Source of the DNA: Haematobia irritans
Lineage: Eukaryota; Arthropoda; Insecta; Diptera; Muscidae
Direction: 5' to 3'
Assembly: GCF_050003625.1 (NCBI RefSeq)
Contig: NC_134399.1
Coordinates: 40,812,671-40,876,670 of the forward strand
Length of the DNA: 64,000 nt
Under the pieces are notes generated by a model. The model searched no databases and was not told the origin of the DNA. It was given only the letters and a program-made list of their open reading frames with translations. Positions 45,769 to 57,822 of the stretch are shown here, in pieces (positions within the stretch are counted from its first letter, which is position 1; the number at the start of each line of letters is the position of its first letter). The position numbers and the translations under genes are program-made.

Positions 45769-46218
45769 TACATAGCACCCGAGTATAGCAAATATGTATG
45801 TCAACAATATCCATTAGGTGAGTAAATTGGTAAACTAAAGTGAAACCAGCAGAATATATTCATTTAAAGATCAAAAGTTTAATTATATATATTTTTTCTT
45901 TAGCACAATAACTGTTTCTATGATTATTTGAATATAAATGAAGTTTTCCGCCAAGCATACATGCAGAAAGACTGAAGTTGGTTGTAGCAGTTATTAGCTT
46001 TTTAGCTATATTCACATTGTAGATGATGTCGAAACAAACAGCTTTAAAACCAAGCACAAGACTGCTGAAAGCAGAATAAGAATCCAGTGGAATATTTGGA
46101 AATGTCTTGCTAATCCAAATGATTAAAAGGCAATCCGGCTGGTTATATGTATTGGGCAACAAAGAAAGTCGAAAGCAGCTTTGCCAATTTAGCTATTTTC
46201 CCGCTAGGTCTGGCTTTT
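45769..46218. other. Unassigned DNA between array K and DINE-C2
   Basis: A 100-codon minus-strand frame (45860-46162) has no recognisable motif. CAGCTTTGCCAATTTAGC near 46178 may be a worn hAT terminus. Nothing firmer. Confidence 0.3.
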
Positions 46219-46368
46219 TATACCCACCACCATAAAATGGTGACGGGGGTATAATAAGTTTGTCATTCCGTTTGTAACGCATCGAAATATCGATTTCCGA
46301 CTATATAAAGTATATATATTCTTGATCAGGGAGAAATTCTAAGACGATATAAGCATGTCCGTCTGTCC

Positions 46369-46406
<38 letters not shown>

Positions 46407-48474
46407 TGTAATCACTCTACCGCCTTCAATAATGGCGCTATCGTCCCCAAATTTGGCACAGATTAGTTTTTTGTTTGCAGGCAGGTCAAGTTCGAAGATG
46501 GGCTATATCGGTCCAAGTTTTGATATACTCCCCATATAAACCGACCTCCCGATTTGGGGTCTTGGGCCTATAAAAACCGTAGTTTTTATCAGATTTGCCT
46601 GAAATTGGAAATCCAGAGGTATTTTTGGACCATAAAGAGGTGTGTCGAAAATGGTCCGTATCGGTCCATGTTTTGGTATAGCCCCCATATAGACCGATCT
46701 CCCGATTTTGCTTCTTAGGCGTCTAGAAACAGTATTTTCTATCCGATTTGTCTGAAATTGAAAATCTAGAGGTATTTTAGGACCATAAGAAGGTGTGTCG
46801 AAAATGGTCCGTATCGGTCCATGTTTTGATATAGCCCCCATATAGACCGATCTCCCGATTTTGCTTCTTGAGCGTTTAGAAACTATATTTACCATCCCAT
46901 TTACCTCAAATTGGAAATCTACAGGTATTTTGGGACCATAAAGAGGTGTGTCGAAAATGGTCCGTATCGGTCCATGTTTTGGTATAGCCCCAATATAGAC
47001 CGATCTCCCGATTTTGCTTCTTAGGCGTCTAGAAACAGTATTTTCTAACCGATTTGTCTGAAATTGAAAATCTAGAGGAATTTTAGGACCATAAGGAGGT
47101 GTGTCGAAGATGGTCCGTATCGGTCCATGGTTTGGTATAGCCCCCATATAGACCGATCTCCCGATTTTGCTTCTTGCGCGTCTAGAAACAGTATTTTCTA
47201 TCCGATTTGTATGAAATTGAAAATCTAGAGGTATTTTGGGACCATAAAGAGGTGAGTCGATAATGGTCCGTATCGGTCCATGTTTTGATATAGCCCCCAT
47301 ATAAACCTACCTTCCGATTTGGAGTCTTGGGCCTATAAAAATCGCAGTTTTTATCCAATTTGCCTGAAATTGGAAATATAGAGGTATTTGAGGACCATAA
47401 AAAGGTGTGCCGAAAATGGTGCCCATCGGTCCATGTTGTGGTATAGCCCCCATATAGACCGATATCCCGATTTTGCTTCTAGGGCTTCTAGAAACTATAT
47501 TTTCTATCCGATTTTCCTGAAATTGAAAATCTACAGTTCTTTTGGGACCATAAAAAGGTGTGCCGAAAATGGTGCCCATTGGTCAATTTTTTGGTATAGC
47601 CCCCATATAGACCGATCTCCCGATTTTGCTTCTTGCGCGTCTAGAAACAGTATTTTCTATCCGATTTGTATGAAATTGAAAATCTAAAGGTATTTTGGGA
47701 CCATAAAGAGGTGAGTCGAAAATGGTCCGTATCGGTCCATGTTTTGATATAGCCCCCATATAAACCAACCTTCCGATTTGGAGTCTTGGGCCTATAAAAA
47801 CCGTAGTTTTTATCCAATTTGCCTTAAATTGGAAATCTAGAGGTATTTGAGGACCATAAAAAGGTGTGCCGAAAATGGTGCTCATCGGTCCATGTTTTGA
47901 TATAGCCTCCATAGAGACTGATCTCCCGATTTTGCTTCTTGGGCTTCTAGAAACTATATTTTCTATCCGATTTTCCTGAAATTGAAAATCTACAGTTCTT
48001 TTGGGACCATAAAAAGGTGTGCCGAAAATGGTGCCCATTGGTCAATTTTTTGGTATAGCCCCCATATAGACCGATCTCCCGATTTTGCTTCTTGGGCTAT
48101 ATTTACCATCCGCTTTGCCTGAATTTCTTGAGCTTCTATAAACTGTATTTATTACCCGATTTGCCTGAAATTCGAAATCTAGAGGTATTTTTAGACCACA
48201 AATAAGTGTGCCGAAATTTAGGTATATCGGTCCATTTTTTGGTATAACCCTCACATAAACTGATCTCTCGATTTTTACTTCTTGGGCGTCTAGAGACTAT
48301 GTTTTCTAGCCGATTTGTTTAAAATTCTGGAGGTATTTTAAGATAACAAATACGTGAGTAGCAAATGGTACCCACTACGACGAAGAGTTTTCAAAGAAAA
48401 CTATCATATTTGATTCATGGTGGTGGGTATTTAAAATTCGGCCCGGCCGAATTTACTGCTGTATATACTTGTTT
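46219..48474 (-). mobile_element. DINE-C2 with 153-bp tandem repeats
   Basis: Hairpin end TATACCCACCACCATAAAAT/GGTGACGGGGG, CTTGATCAGGG, a pure GTCT microsatellite (46359-46404), about twelve repeats with CCCCCATATAGACCGATCTC, and the end TTCGGCCCGGCCGAATTTAC. The repeat period (CCCCCATAT at 46681, 46836, 46987, 47141, 47292) is close to 153 bp, a multiple of three, which creates long minus-strand frames of 51-residue repeats that are not genes. Confidence 0.8.
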
Positions 48475-48758
48475 TGAAGTCGTTTAGCGGAGAAAAATGC
48501 ATTTAGCTTTTTTCTGGCTTTTTTTTCATGACCCTTTTAGAGATTTTTAGCTTTTTTTATTTTCAACATGTTTCTATTGAAATATGGACAAAACGGCGTT
48601 TTTATCTAACCGTTGCTGCCAAAATAAGGTTTTCCACTTATTTCAATACTCAATTGAAGCCTTAACAATGATTTTTGCAATTATGTGGGGCATTTTTGCA
48701 GCAAATACGAGTCAAATAAAGTTTTTGACTCGTTTCTGGTGTCCTTATTATGTTATTA
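48475..48758. other. Unassigned T-rich DNA
   Basis: TTAGCTTTTTTCTGGCTTTT-type repeats on either side of DINE-C2 suggest an older element into which it inserted. No gene. Confidence 0.3.
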
Positions 48759-49406
48759 CACTGAAAAAAGCATGCCCGATTCCAAAGATTTTGTCTTTAC
48801 TTTAAAAATTTTGGTATTGTTTCCGAGCCAAAGAGGGGAGATTACAAGTAAGGATACTTTTAAGACACAATTCTCTTTTAAATTTGGGTTTTGTGTACGT
48901 GCTTCTAGGAAGCAAATTTTAATTTTTCGATTTTTCAGCTTTTTTTCTTCATATGCTATGAAAGTCCTTTAAAAACGAGTTAACGACAACTTTATTTTCC
49001 AAATTCAGACTCGACTTCCAGTAGAAATTATGCTATGTTTCAAGTAAAACCCGTCGTTAAAATAAAGTGTTGAAAAACATGTCCTATATTTGAACGATTT
49101 TTTACTTTATAGTCAAGATGCAAAAAGACAACAAATTTAATGACAATTTCATTAAATTCAAAGAATGTTTCTGAATTATTAAAGTCAATTTGACCTTACC
49201 AAATTTTTTTTCATGTTATGAAACATAGTTTTAAGTCAAATCACTTAATTATAAGGAGAATACGACTTCTTTGAAATGTTTATCGACTTTTGGACAACGA
49301 AAAAACTTTATATTAGAGAAATGCGTCTTCTATGCTAAGTAAAATTTGCATTCGTATTTTAAAGACATGAAATCTTTGACCTCACCACAATATTTTTTTT
49401 TCAGTG
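48759..49406 (-). mobile_element. MITE G2
   Basis: CACTGAAAAAAGCATGCCCG ... ATATTTTTTTTTCAGTG, flanked by TA. Reverse orientation relative to G1. Confidence 0.75.
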
Positions 49407-49469
49407 TATAATATTCTCATGTCAATATGTTATTACTAAGTTAAAAAGTTAGATGTGAATTGTTTCGTA

Positions 49470-50151
49470 CACTGAAAAAAAAAATATTGTCGTGAGGCCA
49501 AAGAACGCGAATTTTGCTTAGCACAGCATTTGTGCATTTCTCTTATATAAAAAAAAGTGAAACCTCTATTTTCTTATTTGTTGTTTTGATCTCAGCTTAA
49601 AACCATTGCGTTGACTAAACTACGAGAGTAGGTTAGGTTAGGTTAAAGTGGCAGCCAGATTAAGTTTCAGGCTCACTTAGACTAGTCAGTCCATTGTGAT
49701 ACCACATTAACTAAAAGTACCTATTACATATGGACAATTCAAGTTTTAAAGTTTTTTCCATGTTCAAAAGTCAACAAACTTGTCAGTGAATTCGTTTTGT
49801 CCTTATAAAAATGGGTATCCTTAGATGAAAGAAAATTTTGTTGGACTAAGGTCAATTCTGAAAATTTTTTCAAAATTAAAGAAATCGTCTTTAAATTTGT
49901 GGACTTTTAGTATCGTGACCACAAAGCAAAAAGGCGTTCAAAAATAGAAGATGTTTTTCAATACTTTATTTTAAAAACGTTTTTTTCTTGATACATATAA
50001 TAATTTCTACTTGAAATCAAGCCTGAACTTGGAAATATAAATTGTAGTTAGCACGATTTTAAAGGACTTTGATAGCGTATGAAGAAAAGGCTGAAAAGAA
50101 CTATTAAATTCAAACTTGGAATCAATACCAAAAGCATGCGTTTTTTCAGTG
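49470..50151 (+). mobile_element. MITE G3 containing an F-type piece and a LINE tail
   Basis: Ends CACTGAAAAAAAAAATATTG and TTTTTTCAGTG, flanked by TA. At 49548-49627 it switches to F1-like sequence (AGTGAAACCTCTATTTTC, TGTTTTGATCTCAGCTTA), then a minus-strand LINE tail (49628-49750), then returns to G sequence. Confidence 0.65.
49628..49750 (-). mobile_element. LINE 3' end fragment in G3
   Basis: TAGGTTAGGTTAGGTTAAAG through TACATATGGACAATTC, the LINE 3' end. It has the same left flank as the copy at 32549 (TTGCGTTGACTAAACTAC), so both descend from one insertion. Confidence 0.7.
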
Positions 50152-50392
50152 TATGCAAGAAAAAATTAAGGAAATGAAGTTTTGTATGTGGTATTATTTT
50201 TTTACACAAAAGTATAGTAAAAAATATCGTATTGATAGGAGCAAACCATTATTATACGCTCAATAAAAACAAATCCGCAGATTGTGAATGGAATGGAATT
50301 ACATCTACAAAAATTGGACAACAATAGGTTTGCGTAATTTTCCAATAAAAGTTATTCAGTATAAACTTGTAAGACAGTAAGAATAGCTTTTA

Positions 50393-51047
50393 CACTGAAA
50401 AAAATATTGTCGTGAGGTCAAACATTTCATGTCTTTAAAATACGAATACAAATTTTGCTTAGCATAGAAGACGCATTTCTCTAAAATAAAGTTATTTTCC
50501 TTGTCCAAAAGTCGATAAACTTTTCAATGAAGTCGTATTGTCCTTATAATTAAGTGATTTGACTTAAAAATGGGTACCTTAATATGAAAGAAAAAATTTA
50601 TAGGCTAAGGTCAACTTGACTTTAATAATTCAGAAAAATTTTTAAATTTAATGAAATTGTCTTTAAATTTGTTGTCTTTTTGCATCTGGACTATAAAGCA
50701 AAAAATCGTTCAAATATAGGACATGTTTTTCAAAACTTTACTTTAAAGAAGTTTTTTACTTCAAACATAGCATAATTTCTACTGGAAGTCGAGTCCTAAT
50801 TTGAAAAATAAAGTTGCCGGTAACTCGTTTTTAAAGGACTTTGATAGCATATGAAGAAAAAAAGCTGAGAAAGCGAAAAATTAAAATTTGATTCCTAGAA
50901 GCAAGTACACAAAACCCAAATTTAAAAGAGAATTGTGTCTTAAAAGTATCCTTACTTGTATTCTCCGCTTCTTTGGCTCGGAATCAATACCAAATTTTTT
51001 AAAGTAAAGACAAAATCTTTGGAACCGAGTATGCTTTTTTTTTAGTG
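50393..51047 (+). mobile_element. MITE G4
   Basis: 655 bp, CACTGAAAAAAATATTGTCG ... TTTTTTTTTAGTG, flanked by TA. Same orientation as G1 and complete. Confidence 0.75.
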
Positions 51048-51176
51048 TATTCTCTTGGGTAAAATGAGCAAAAATGTAAATGTTCACGAATTTGTCATTA
51101 ATTATCATGTTTTAAACCATTTAAAACGAATCATATTGATATTTTCTGCATGTTTTTATTGGGAAAAATGTTTTTT

Positions 51177-52946
51177 TATACCCTTCACCACTACTGTGGT
51201 ACAGGGTATAATAAGATTGTGCATTTGTATGTAACGCCAAGAAGGAAAAGTCTGAGACCCATCGTTTAGTATACCGATCGTCTTAGAATTAAATTCTGAG
51301 TCGATTTAGCGATGTCCGTCTGTCTGTCTGGCTGTCTGTCTGTCTGTCCGTCCGTCTGTCTGTCTGTCTGTTCATGTCGCAGTTTAAGTCCGATCGTCCT
51401 CAAATTTGGCATAGGGTCGTTTTTTGGGACAAAGACAATCGCTATTGATTTTGGAGAAAATCGGTTCAGATTTAGATATAGCTGCCATATATATTTATCC
51501 CCGATCTGGTCATAATTGGCGTGTTTATCAACCGATGTTCTTCAAATTCAGTACATCCGAATATTTTATGAGTCTCAAAAAACTTGCAAAATATCAGCTA
51601 AATCGGTTCAGATTTAGATATAGCTCTTATATATATCTTTCGTCCGATATAGACTCATATGACCACAGAGGCCAAAGGTTACCACCGATTTTCGTGAAAT
51701 TTTGCATAAAGAGTAGAATTGACATTCTACCAATGCTTGGTAAATTTGATTCAAATCGGTTCAGATTTAGATATAGCTCCCATATATATCTTCCGTCCGA
51801 TTTGCACTTATATGGCTTCAAAACCCAGAGTTTTGCCGTGATTTAGTTCAAATTTTGCACAAGCAGTACGTTTAATAGTATCGATAAGTGTACCAAATTT
51901 GGTTGAAATCGGTTCAAATTTAGATATAGCTCCCATATATATCTTTCGTCCGATTTGAACTTATATGGTCTCAAAAGCTAGAGTTTTGCCGTGATTTGGT
52001 TCAAATTTTGCACAAAGAGTACGTTTAAGTAAGTTTGCCAAATTTGGTTGAAATCGGTTCAGATTTAGATATACCTCCCATATATATCTTTCGCCCGATT
52101 TATACTCAAATGACTACGGGGGCCAAAGTTAAACTCCCATTTACGTGAAATTTTGCAGAGATAACAGAATTATTATTCTAACTATGCATGTCAAATTTAG
52201 TCGAAATCGGTTCAGATTATATATAGCTCCCGTTATTTGTACACCAGAGTTGGGAAAATATGGTAGACTATTTCATATATTAGACCCATTTTCAATGGGA
52301 TTTTCCTCCAATTGACTGCATAGTTTTCACGGAGAATATATTTAATATGATATTTAACTGTGTAAAGTTTGATCTAATTTGGTTCAGAATTAGATAAAGC
52401 TTCCATATATTCGTTTTTCCGGTTTATACAAATATGGCAAAAATTCCCACACTTTACACAAAATTCTGTGATAATTTCCCCATATCTTAGTCATATCTAA
52501 CACACTGTAATGTCAGACTTTCCACAGAACGGTTGAGTTTTAAATGAGGCTCCAAGTCGCCCGACTTGACCAAATAATATATCACAACCCACACTTGACC
52601 ACATATCTTGGCAAGATCTAACCAATATCCTTATAAAATCGTCACTGCTGAGTAGCAAAAATTGTAAATGTTACTCAAATTGTCCTATATCTCGAATACA
52701 TAAGTGTCGCCTGATAAATCGCAAATGCTCTTTTGTACAATTGCCTCAAAATTTCTCTCGCTCCATATTTTTTTATTAACAAAAAATTGCCTCGATTATA
52801 AGTATTTGTATCTGGAAATGCAAACCTTTATATAGCTCCCAGCAAATCTGAAGTAGTTGAGATGGTAACACAAATGTTGGTCTACATAGTGGTGAAGGGT
52901 ATAATATAGTCGGCCCCGCCCGACTTTAGACTTTACTTACTTGTTT
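51177..52946 (-). mobile_element. DINE-B3
   Basis: Hairpin TATACCCTTCACCACTACTG, GTCTGTCTGTCCGTCCGTC microsatellite (51317-51370), ~170-bp repeats (TTCAGATTTAGATATAGCTC; CTTTCGTCCGATTTG), end GGCCCCGCCCGACTTTAGAC, TTACTTACTTG. One of the two longest DINE-B copies in the window. Confidence 0.8.
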
Positions 52947-53141
52947 TTTACTGACATTGTGTTTTATCCCAGGGCGTTATCCGACTTAAATTTTAATTCT
53001 AGAGACAAAAAATTGTCTCCATTAAAAGTATTTGTATCTGGTAGTTGAGTAGTTGAGATGGTAACACAAATGTTTGTGTACATAGTGGTGAAGGGTATAA
53101 TATAGTCGGCCCCGCCCGACTTTAGACTTTACTTACTTGTT
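52947..53141 (-). mobile_element. DINE-B4, tandem extra terminus
   Basis: Repeats the last ~150 bp of DINE-B (AGTGGTGAAGGGTATAATAT, GGCCCCGCCCGAC, TTACTTACTTG) directly after B3, with the preceding CTGACATTGTGTTTTATCCC also matching DINE-B interior. Confidence 0.65.
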
Positions 53142-53310
53142 TTTTTTTTGTTTTTGATGTAAACGAAGGACTTCCAGTAAAAATTTGTGATATTAATCAA
53201 AATTTTTCGAATACGCAAACGCAGCTAATATGACTTTGACATTGTTATAGTCTCACAGAAGTACAATTAAAATGAATGTGTCTTTTGATACAAAACAGTT
53301 TTAGCTTTTT
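53142..53310. other. AT-rich spacer
   Basis: Nothing recognised. Confidence 0.3.
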
Positions 53311-55182
53311 ATACCCTCCACCATAGGATGGGGGTATATTAACTTTGTCATTCCGTTTGTAACACATCGAAATATTGCTCTAAGACCCCATAAAGTATAT
53401 ATATTCTGGGTCGTGGTGAAATTCTGAGTCGATCTGGGCATGTCCGTCCGTCCGTCTGTTGAAATCACGCTAACTTCCGAACGAAACAAACTATCGACTT
53501 CAAACTTGGCACAAGTAGTTGTTATTGATGTAGGTCGGATAGTATTGTAAATGGCCATATCGGTCCACTTTTACGTATAGCCCCCATATAAACGGACCCC
53601 CAAATTTGGCTTGCGAAGCCTCTAAGAGAAGCAAATTTCATCTGATCCGGCTGAAATTTGGTACGTAGTGTTAGTATATAGGCTCTAACAACCATGCATA
53701 ATTATATATAGCCCTCATATAAACCGATCCCCAGATTTGGTACATGGTGTCAGCATATGATCTCTAACAACCATGCAAAAATTGGTCCACATCGGTCCCC
53801 ATATAAAACGATCCCCAGATTTGGCTTGCGGAGCCTCTAAGAGAAGCAAATTTCATCCGATCTGGCTGAAATTTAGTACATGGTGTTAGTATATGACCTC
53901 CGGAGCTTCTTGGAAGACCAAAATTCAACTGATTCAGTTGAAATTCGGTACATGGAGTTAATATATGGCCTCAAACACCCATGCAAAAATTGGTCGAAAT
54001 CGGTTCATAATCATATATAGCCGCCATATAAACCGATCCCCAGATTTGACCTCCGGAGCCCATTGGAAGAGCAAAATTCATCCGATTCGGTTGAAATTTG
54101 GTACGTGATGTTAGTATATGGTATCCAACAACCATGCAGGAATTGGTTCATATCAGTCCATAATTATATATAGCCCCGATATAAACCGATCCCCAGATTT
54201 GACCTCCGGTGCCTTTTGGAGAAGCCAAATTCATCCGATCTGGTTGAACTTTGGTACGTGGTGGTAGTATATGATATTTAACAACCATGCCAAAAGTGGT
54301 TCATATCAGTCCATAATCATATATAGCCCCCACCGTGGTGCAATGGTTAGCATGCCCGCCTTGCATACACAAGGTCGTGGGTTCGATTCCTGCTTCGACC
54401 GAACACCAAAAAGTTTTTCAGCGGTGGATTATCCCACCTCAGTAATGCTGGTGACATTTCTGAGAGTTTCAAAGCTTCTCTAAGTGATTTCACTGCAATG
54501 TGGAACGCCGTTCGGACTCGGCTATAAAAAGGAGGTCCCTTGTCATTGAGCTTAACATGGAATCGGGCAGCACTCAGTGATAAGAGAGAAGTTCACCAAT
54601 GTGGTATCACAATGGACTGAATAGTCTAAGTGAGCCTGATACATCGGGCTGCCACCTAACCTAACCTAACCATAGCCCCCATATAAACCGATCCCGAGAT
54701 TAGGTTTTGAGCCTCTTGGAGGAGCAAATTTCATCCGAGTCAGTTGAAATTTGGTACATTGTGCTAGTATATGGCCGTTAACAACCATGCCCAACTAGGT
54801 CCATATCGATCCATAGTTATATATAGCCCTCAGATAAATCGATCCCCAATCACACAAAAATTGGTCCATATCAAGTTCATAATTTTATATAAACCCCATA
54901 TAAGCGACCCCCATATTTCAATTCTGGATCTCTACGTAACGTGCAAAAGTCCATATCGATTCGTAATTATTTGTAGACTTACCTATACATAACCTTTTTG
55001 TCTAATATTTACCACGTATGGACTAACTCACAATTTAGAAAACGGTGTTAAGAAGTTTTAAGATACCACAACCCAAGTAATTCGATTGTGGATGACAGTC
55101 TTTCGTACAAGTTTCTACGCAATCCATGGTGGAGGGTACATAAGATTCGGCCTGGCCGCACTTACGGCCGTATATACTTGTT
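53311..55182 (-). mobile_element. DINE-A5, interrupted by SINE2
   Basis: Hairpin ATACCCTCCACCATAGGATG, GTCCGTCCGTCTGTTG, about nine ~150-bp repeats, end GATTCGGCCTGGCCGCACTT and TATATACTTG. Not carrying the 29-bp minisatellite. SINE2 is inserted in a repeat. Confidence 0.75.
54331..54671 (+). mobile_element. SINE2: tRNA-derived SINE with LINE-like tail
   Basis: Same structure as SINE1: head CACCGTGGTGCAATGGTTAG, B box GGTTCGATTCC (about 54382), body, then tail TGGTATCACAATGGACTGAA ... GGGCTGCCACCTAACC plus CCTAA repeats. Flanks ATAGCCCCCA (54323-54332 and 54672-54681) are the target duplication in DINE-A5. The length, 341 bp, equals SINE1 within one base. The open frame that crosses it is accidental. 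Confidence 0.88.
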
Positions 55183-55400
55183 TCTAGCTATTTTTTGCGG
55201 TTTTTGGTGAAACAATTCTGGCAACACTGGATATAGCCCTCATTTACGCCAGTTTGCCGATTTTATTTCGTGACCAATCGACCAAATTACTAGAAGTTAA
55301 ATTTCCCGATTATTCTTGTAGTGCTCATTCGAGTAATGGGGATAAAAATCTACGGAATTCAGATTGCTAATCAGTTTTAGGTATTGAAAATAATTAAGTA
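55183..55400. mobile_element. hAT-like end and DINE-C fragment
   Basis: ...ATTCTGGCAACACTG ends at 55229 and resembles the hAT terminus at 61127. After it, 55232-55390 matches the inner part of DINE-C (CTCGTAATCATT-like, TGGGGATAAAAATCTACGGA). The matching left hAT end was not found. Confidence 0.4.
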
Positions 55401-56334
55401 AAATTAACAATCAATCGTTATATTAGAATTTTCTGAAAATATAGAAAATAAACATTCATTGATGATAGCAAAAATATTGATAATAACATTCTACTTAATT
55501 ATAATAGTACGCTTTTAGTCTTTATTTCCCCCACTGGACGATTAAAAGAAATCCAAAGAAGACAAACCCGAATGAAAAACAAATTCGAAAGCGATTTTCA
55601 TCTCAGCTATGTTCTGGGATGAGGCAGCAGGCAGCAATCCAAGGAATAAATAGATATTAATAGCACAAATCTTTGAAAAGACTTTGGAATTTATTTAGAT
55701 GAAAAGACTTGGGTTTTGTGGTTTTATTATTGGGTTTTTTCACAGCATGTCATTGTTTGTGGTGGTGGCTCATCTTCCAGGAATGTCACAAGGAGCAAAG
55801 GGGTTGCATGTACGTACCATTCATTGTGGTTCATTTGCATACAGAATCATGGAATGAAACTTAATTATTTACATTAGTTGTGATAAATGTTCGTTATTGC
55901 CAATGTAGCTTTAAATGTCTCCATTTTAGCCGTAACACCATGATTGAGGAAAGAAAATTTAAATGAATTGAATTTTTATTTGTGGTGTTTTTGGTTCCTC
56001 AAAAATGTGGTTGTATGATTTGTCCAAAATAATTCGAAAAAGGGGAAAGTTTCAAATAATGTTGATAAAAATGCGAAATGAGAACAAACAAACAGGCATC
56101 AGTCAGATAAATTTACCACTAAAATTACGTGAATTTTATATAATTCAATATAAATTTGCTATGAGATGCACCAGTGATATCTTTCCGCCTGTAGTAATTA
56201 CGTTACAGCCTTTTATAATGAATATATAAAATTGTGATGTTTTAAAATGGAGATATTGTTCGGAAAATTGGTATGGATTCGTTTTTTAATCTACAGAAAT
56301 AACATTCATATAAATCTCTCAATTTCAGTTCATG
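55401..56334. other. Possibly single-copy DNA
   Basis: No repeat from this window and no convincing gene. A 74-codon frame at 56005 has no recognisable motif. Confidence 0.3.
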
Positions 56335-56572
56335 CACGCAAAGAAAAAAACGTTTGGAAAACGTGTACCGAAAACGTTTTTCTTTTGTTAGAGTTTTTTG
56401 AATTACTTCGAAAATTTTAAACTTTTATCACCAAAAAAATTCGTTTGTTACAAAATTTTTATTTTTTCAATAAAAAAAAGTTATTTTTGAAACAACAACA
56501 CAGTCCATTTCGTTTATATCAAACACTGTTCTTTTCTGACTTTAGGTCTTTAATAAGACAAATTTTATAGTT

Positions 56573-57481
56573 CAAAATTTAATATACTACAATGTAATGT
56601 GGAACATTTTTTCGGAGTCTTCCGAACATATCAGGAATATATGGTTAAAAAAAAACAAAAAAAAAAACTTTGGTCGAAACAGGGATCGAACCCACGACCC
56701 TTGGCATGAAAGTCGGACGTAGCAACCACTGCTCCACGGTGCCAAACTAAATGTTTGTTTCTGTTAAATAAACTTTGTTTATTCGGTTCGTGGGCGCCGC
56801 AAGCTATGCTATATAATAGAATAGAATAGAATAAAATTTTATTGAGGCTTATTTTCTTTCTTTTACATAGGAATATTCTTTACAGAAGAATGTATTGTCT
56901 ACTTAGAACTATCTTCGTCTTATTCTAATACACGATGATGTGTGAGAAATGCTACTAGCATGATTGAGATGGAGTATATGTTAACTAACATACATATTGA
57001 CTAGACAATAAGGCTTGCTCGCGGCCTTAACAGAGACCTGACAGGCAATGGTTGCTGTCAAACATAAATAAATAATAAATATAAAAACAAAACAACAGTC
57101 TACAAACTAAATAACGAAAGCAAACATAGTGTCTGCTGATAACAAGAGTGTTTAAGTGTCTGCTATATAATACGATTGCAGAATACATGAAACAATATAG
57201 ATATGTAATTTTTCTTAAGTGAATGTATGTGTGTACTTGTATATGGTAACATAATTGTATATATCACAGTTTGATGTTATAGTATTTAAAGTGACTACAA
57301 TTGAAGCGGTCGTTCAGGTACATTTTGAACTGTGGTATTTGATAGCAAGATTTTGTAAAATTTGTTTTTTTTTTTGTTGTCTTGGATTTAGTTTAAAACT
57401 TATACTAAATTATTTTCTTTTTTTATGTGTTTTAGCCCCTGTGGAAGCCAGATGTTGTTTTTTTGTATGCTATATAAATAT
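56573..57481 (-). mobile_element. Insertion in D2 carrying a tRNA-like SINE head
   Basis: Not present in D1. At 56671-56744 (minus) it reads GGCACCGTGGAGCAGTGGTT ... GTGGGTTCGATCCCTG, a tRNA-like head with consensus B box, different from SINE1/2. An oligo(A/T) stretch follows. The remaining ~700 bp is AT-rich with TAGAATAGAATAG repeats. Exact ends and duplication not resolved. Confidence 0.5.
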
Positions 57482-57534
57482 AACTTATATGGATATTTAT
57501 CTATTGATGACCATAACAGGTACATAGCTCAGTG

Positions 57535-57822
57535 CACACAAAAAATTTTTTTCTGATTCAATCACGAAATTAATTGATCCAATTAATTTTTAATTGAAAT
57601 GTCTTCAATTACAGAAATGATAGTATCAATTAAAAAATTAATTGAAGGTCAATTAAAAAGTCAATTGATCCAATTAAAAAATTAATTGATAGTATTATTT
57701 TTGTGATTGATTTTTGTTTCAAATAAAAAAATTTGTTGAATCAATTAAATTTTTAATTGAATATTTTTTAAATGTCAATTAAAATTTTAATTGGAAAATT
57801 TTTCGTGAAATTTTTTTGTGTG
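57535..57822. mobile_element. 288-bp MITE with CACACAAAAAA ends
   Basis: CACACAAAAAATTTTTTTC and GAAATTTTTTTGTGTG, flanked by TG on both sides. The interior is repeated AATTAATTGA/TCAATTAAT. It splits the A box of the tRNA-like module (AGCTCAGTG | GTTAG), which D1 shows uninterrupted. Confidence 0.75.

Noticed and set aside
46503..48254. Long minus-strand frames (265, 151, 90 and 70 codons) as a repetitive protein gene
   Set aside because: They are translations of the 153-bp DINE-C2 repeats. The period being a multiple of three explains their length, and C1 does not keep the frame.
54271..54483. 70-codon frame with an apparent GAMVSMPALHTQGRG segment
   Set aside because: It is the SINE2 tRNA-like head in translation. 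The same peptide appears from SINE1 on the other strand.
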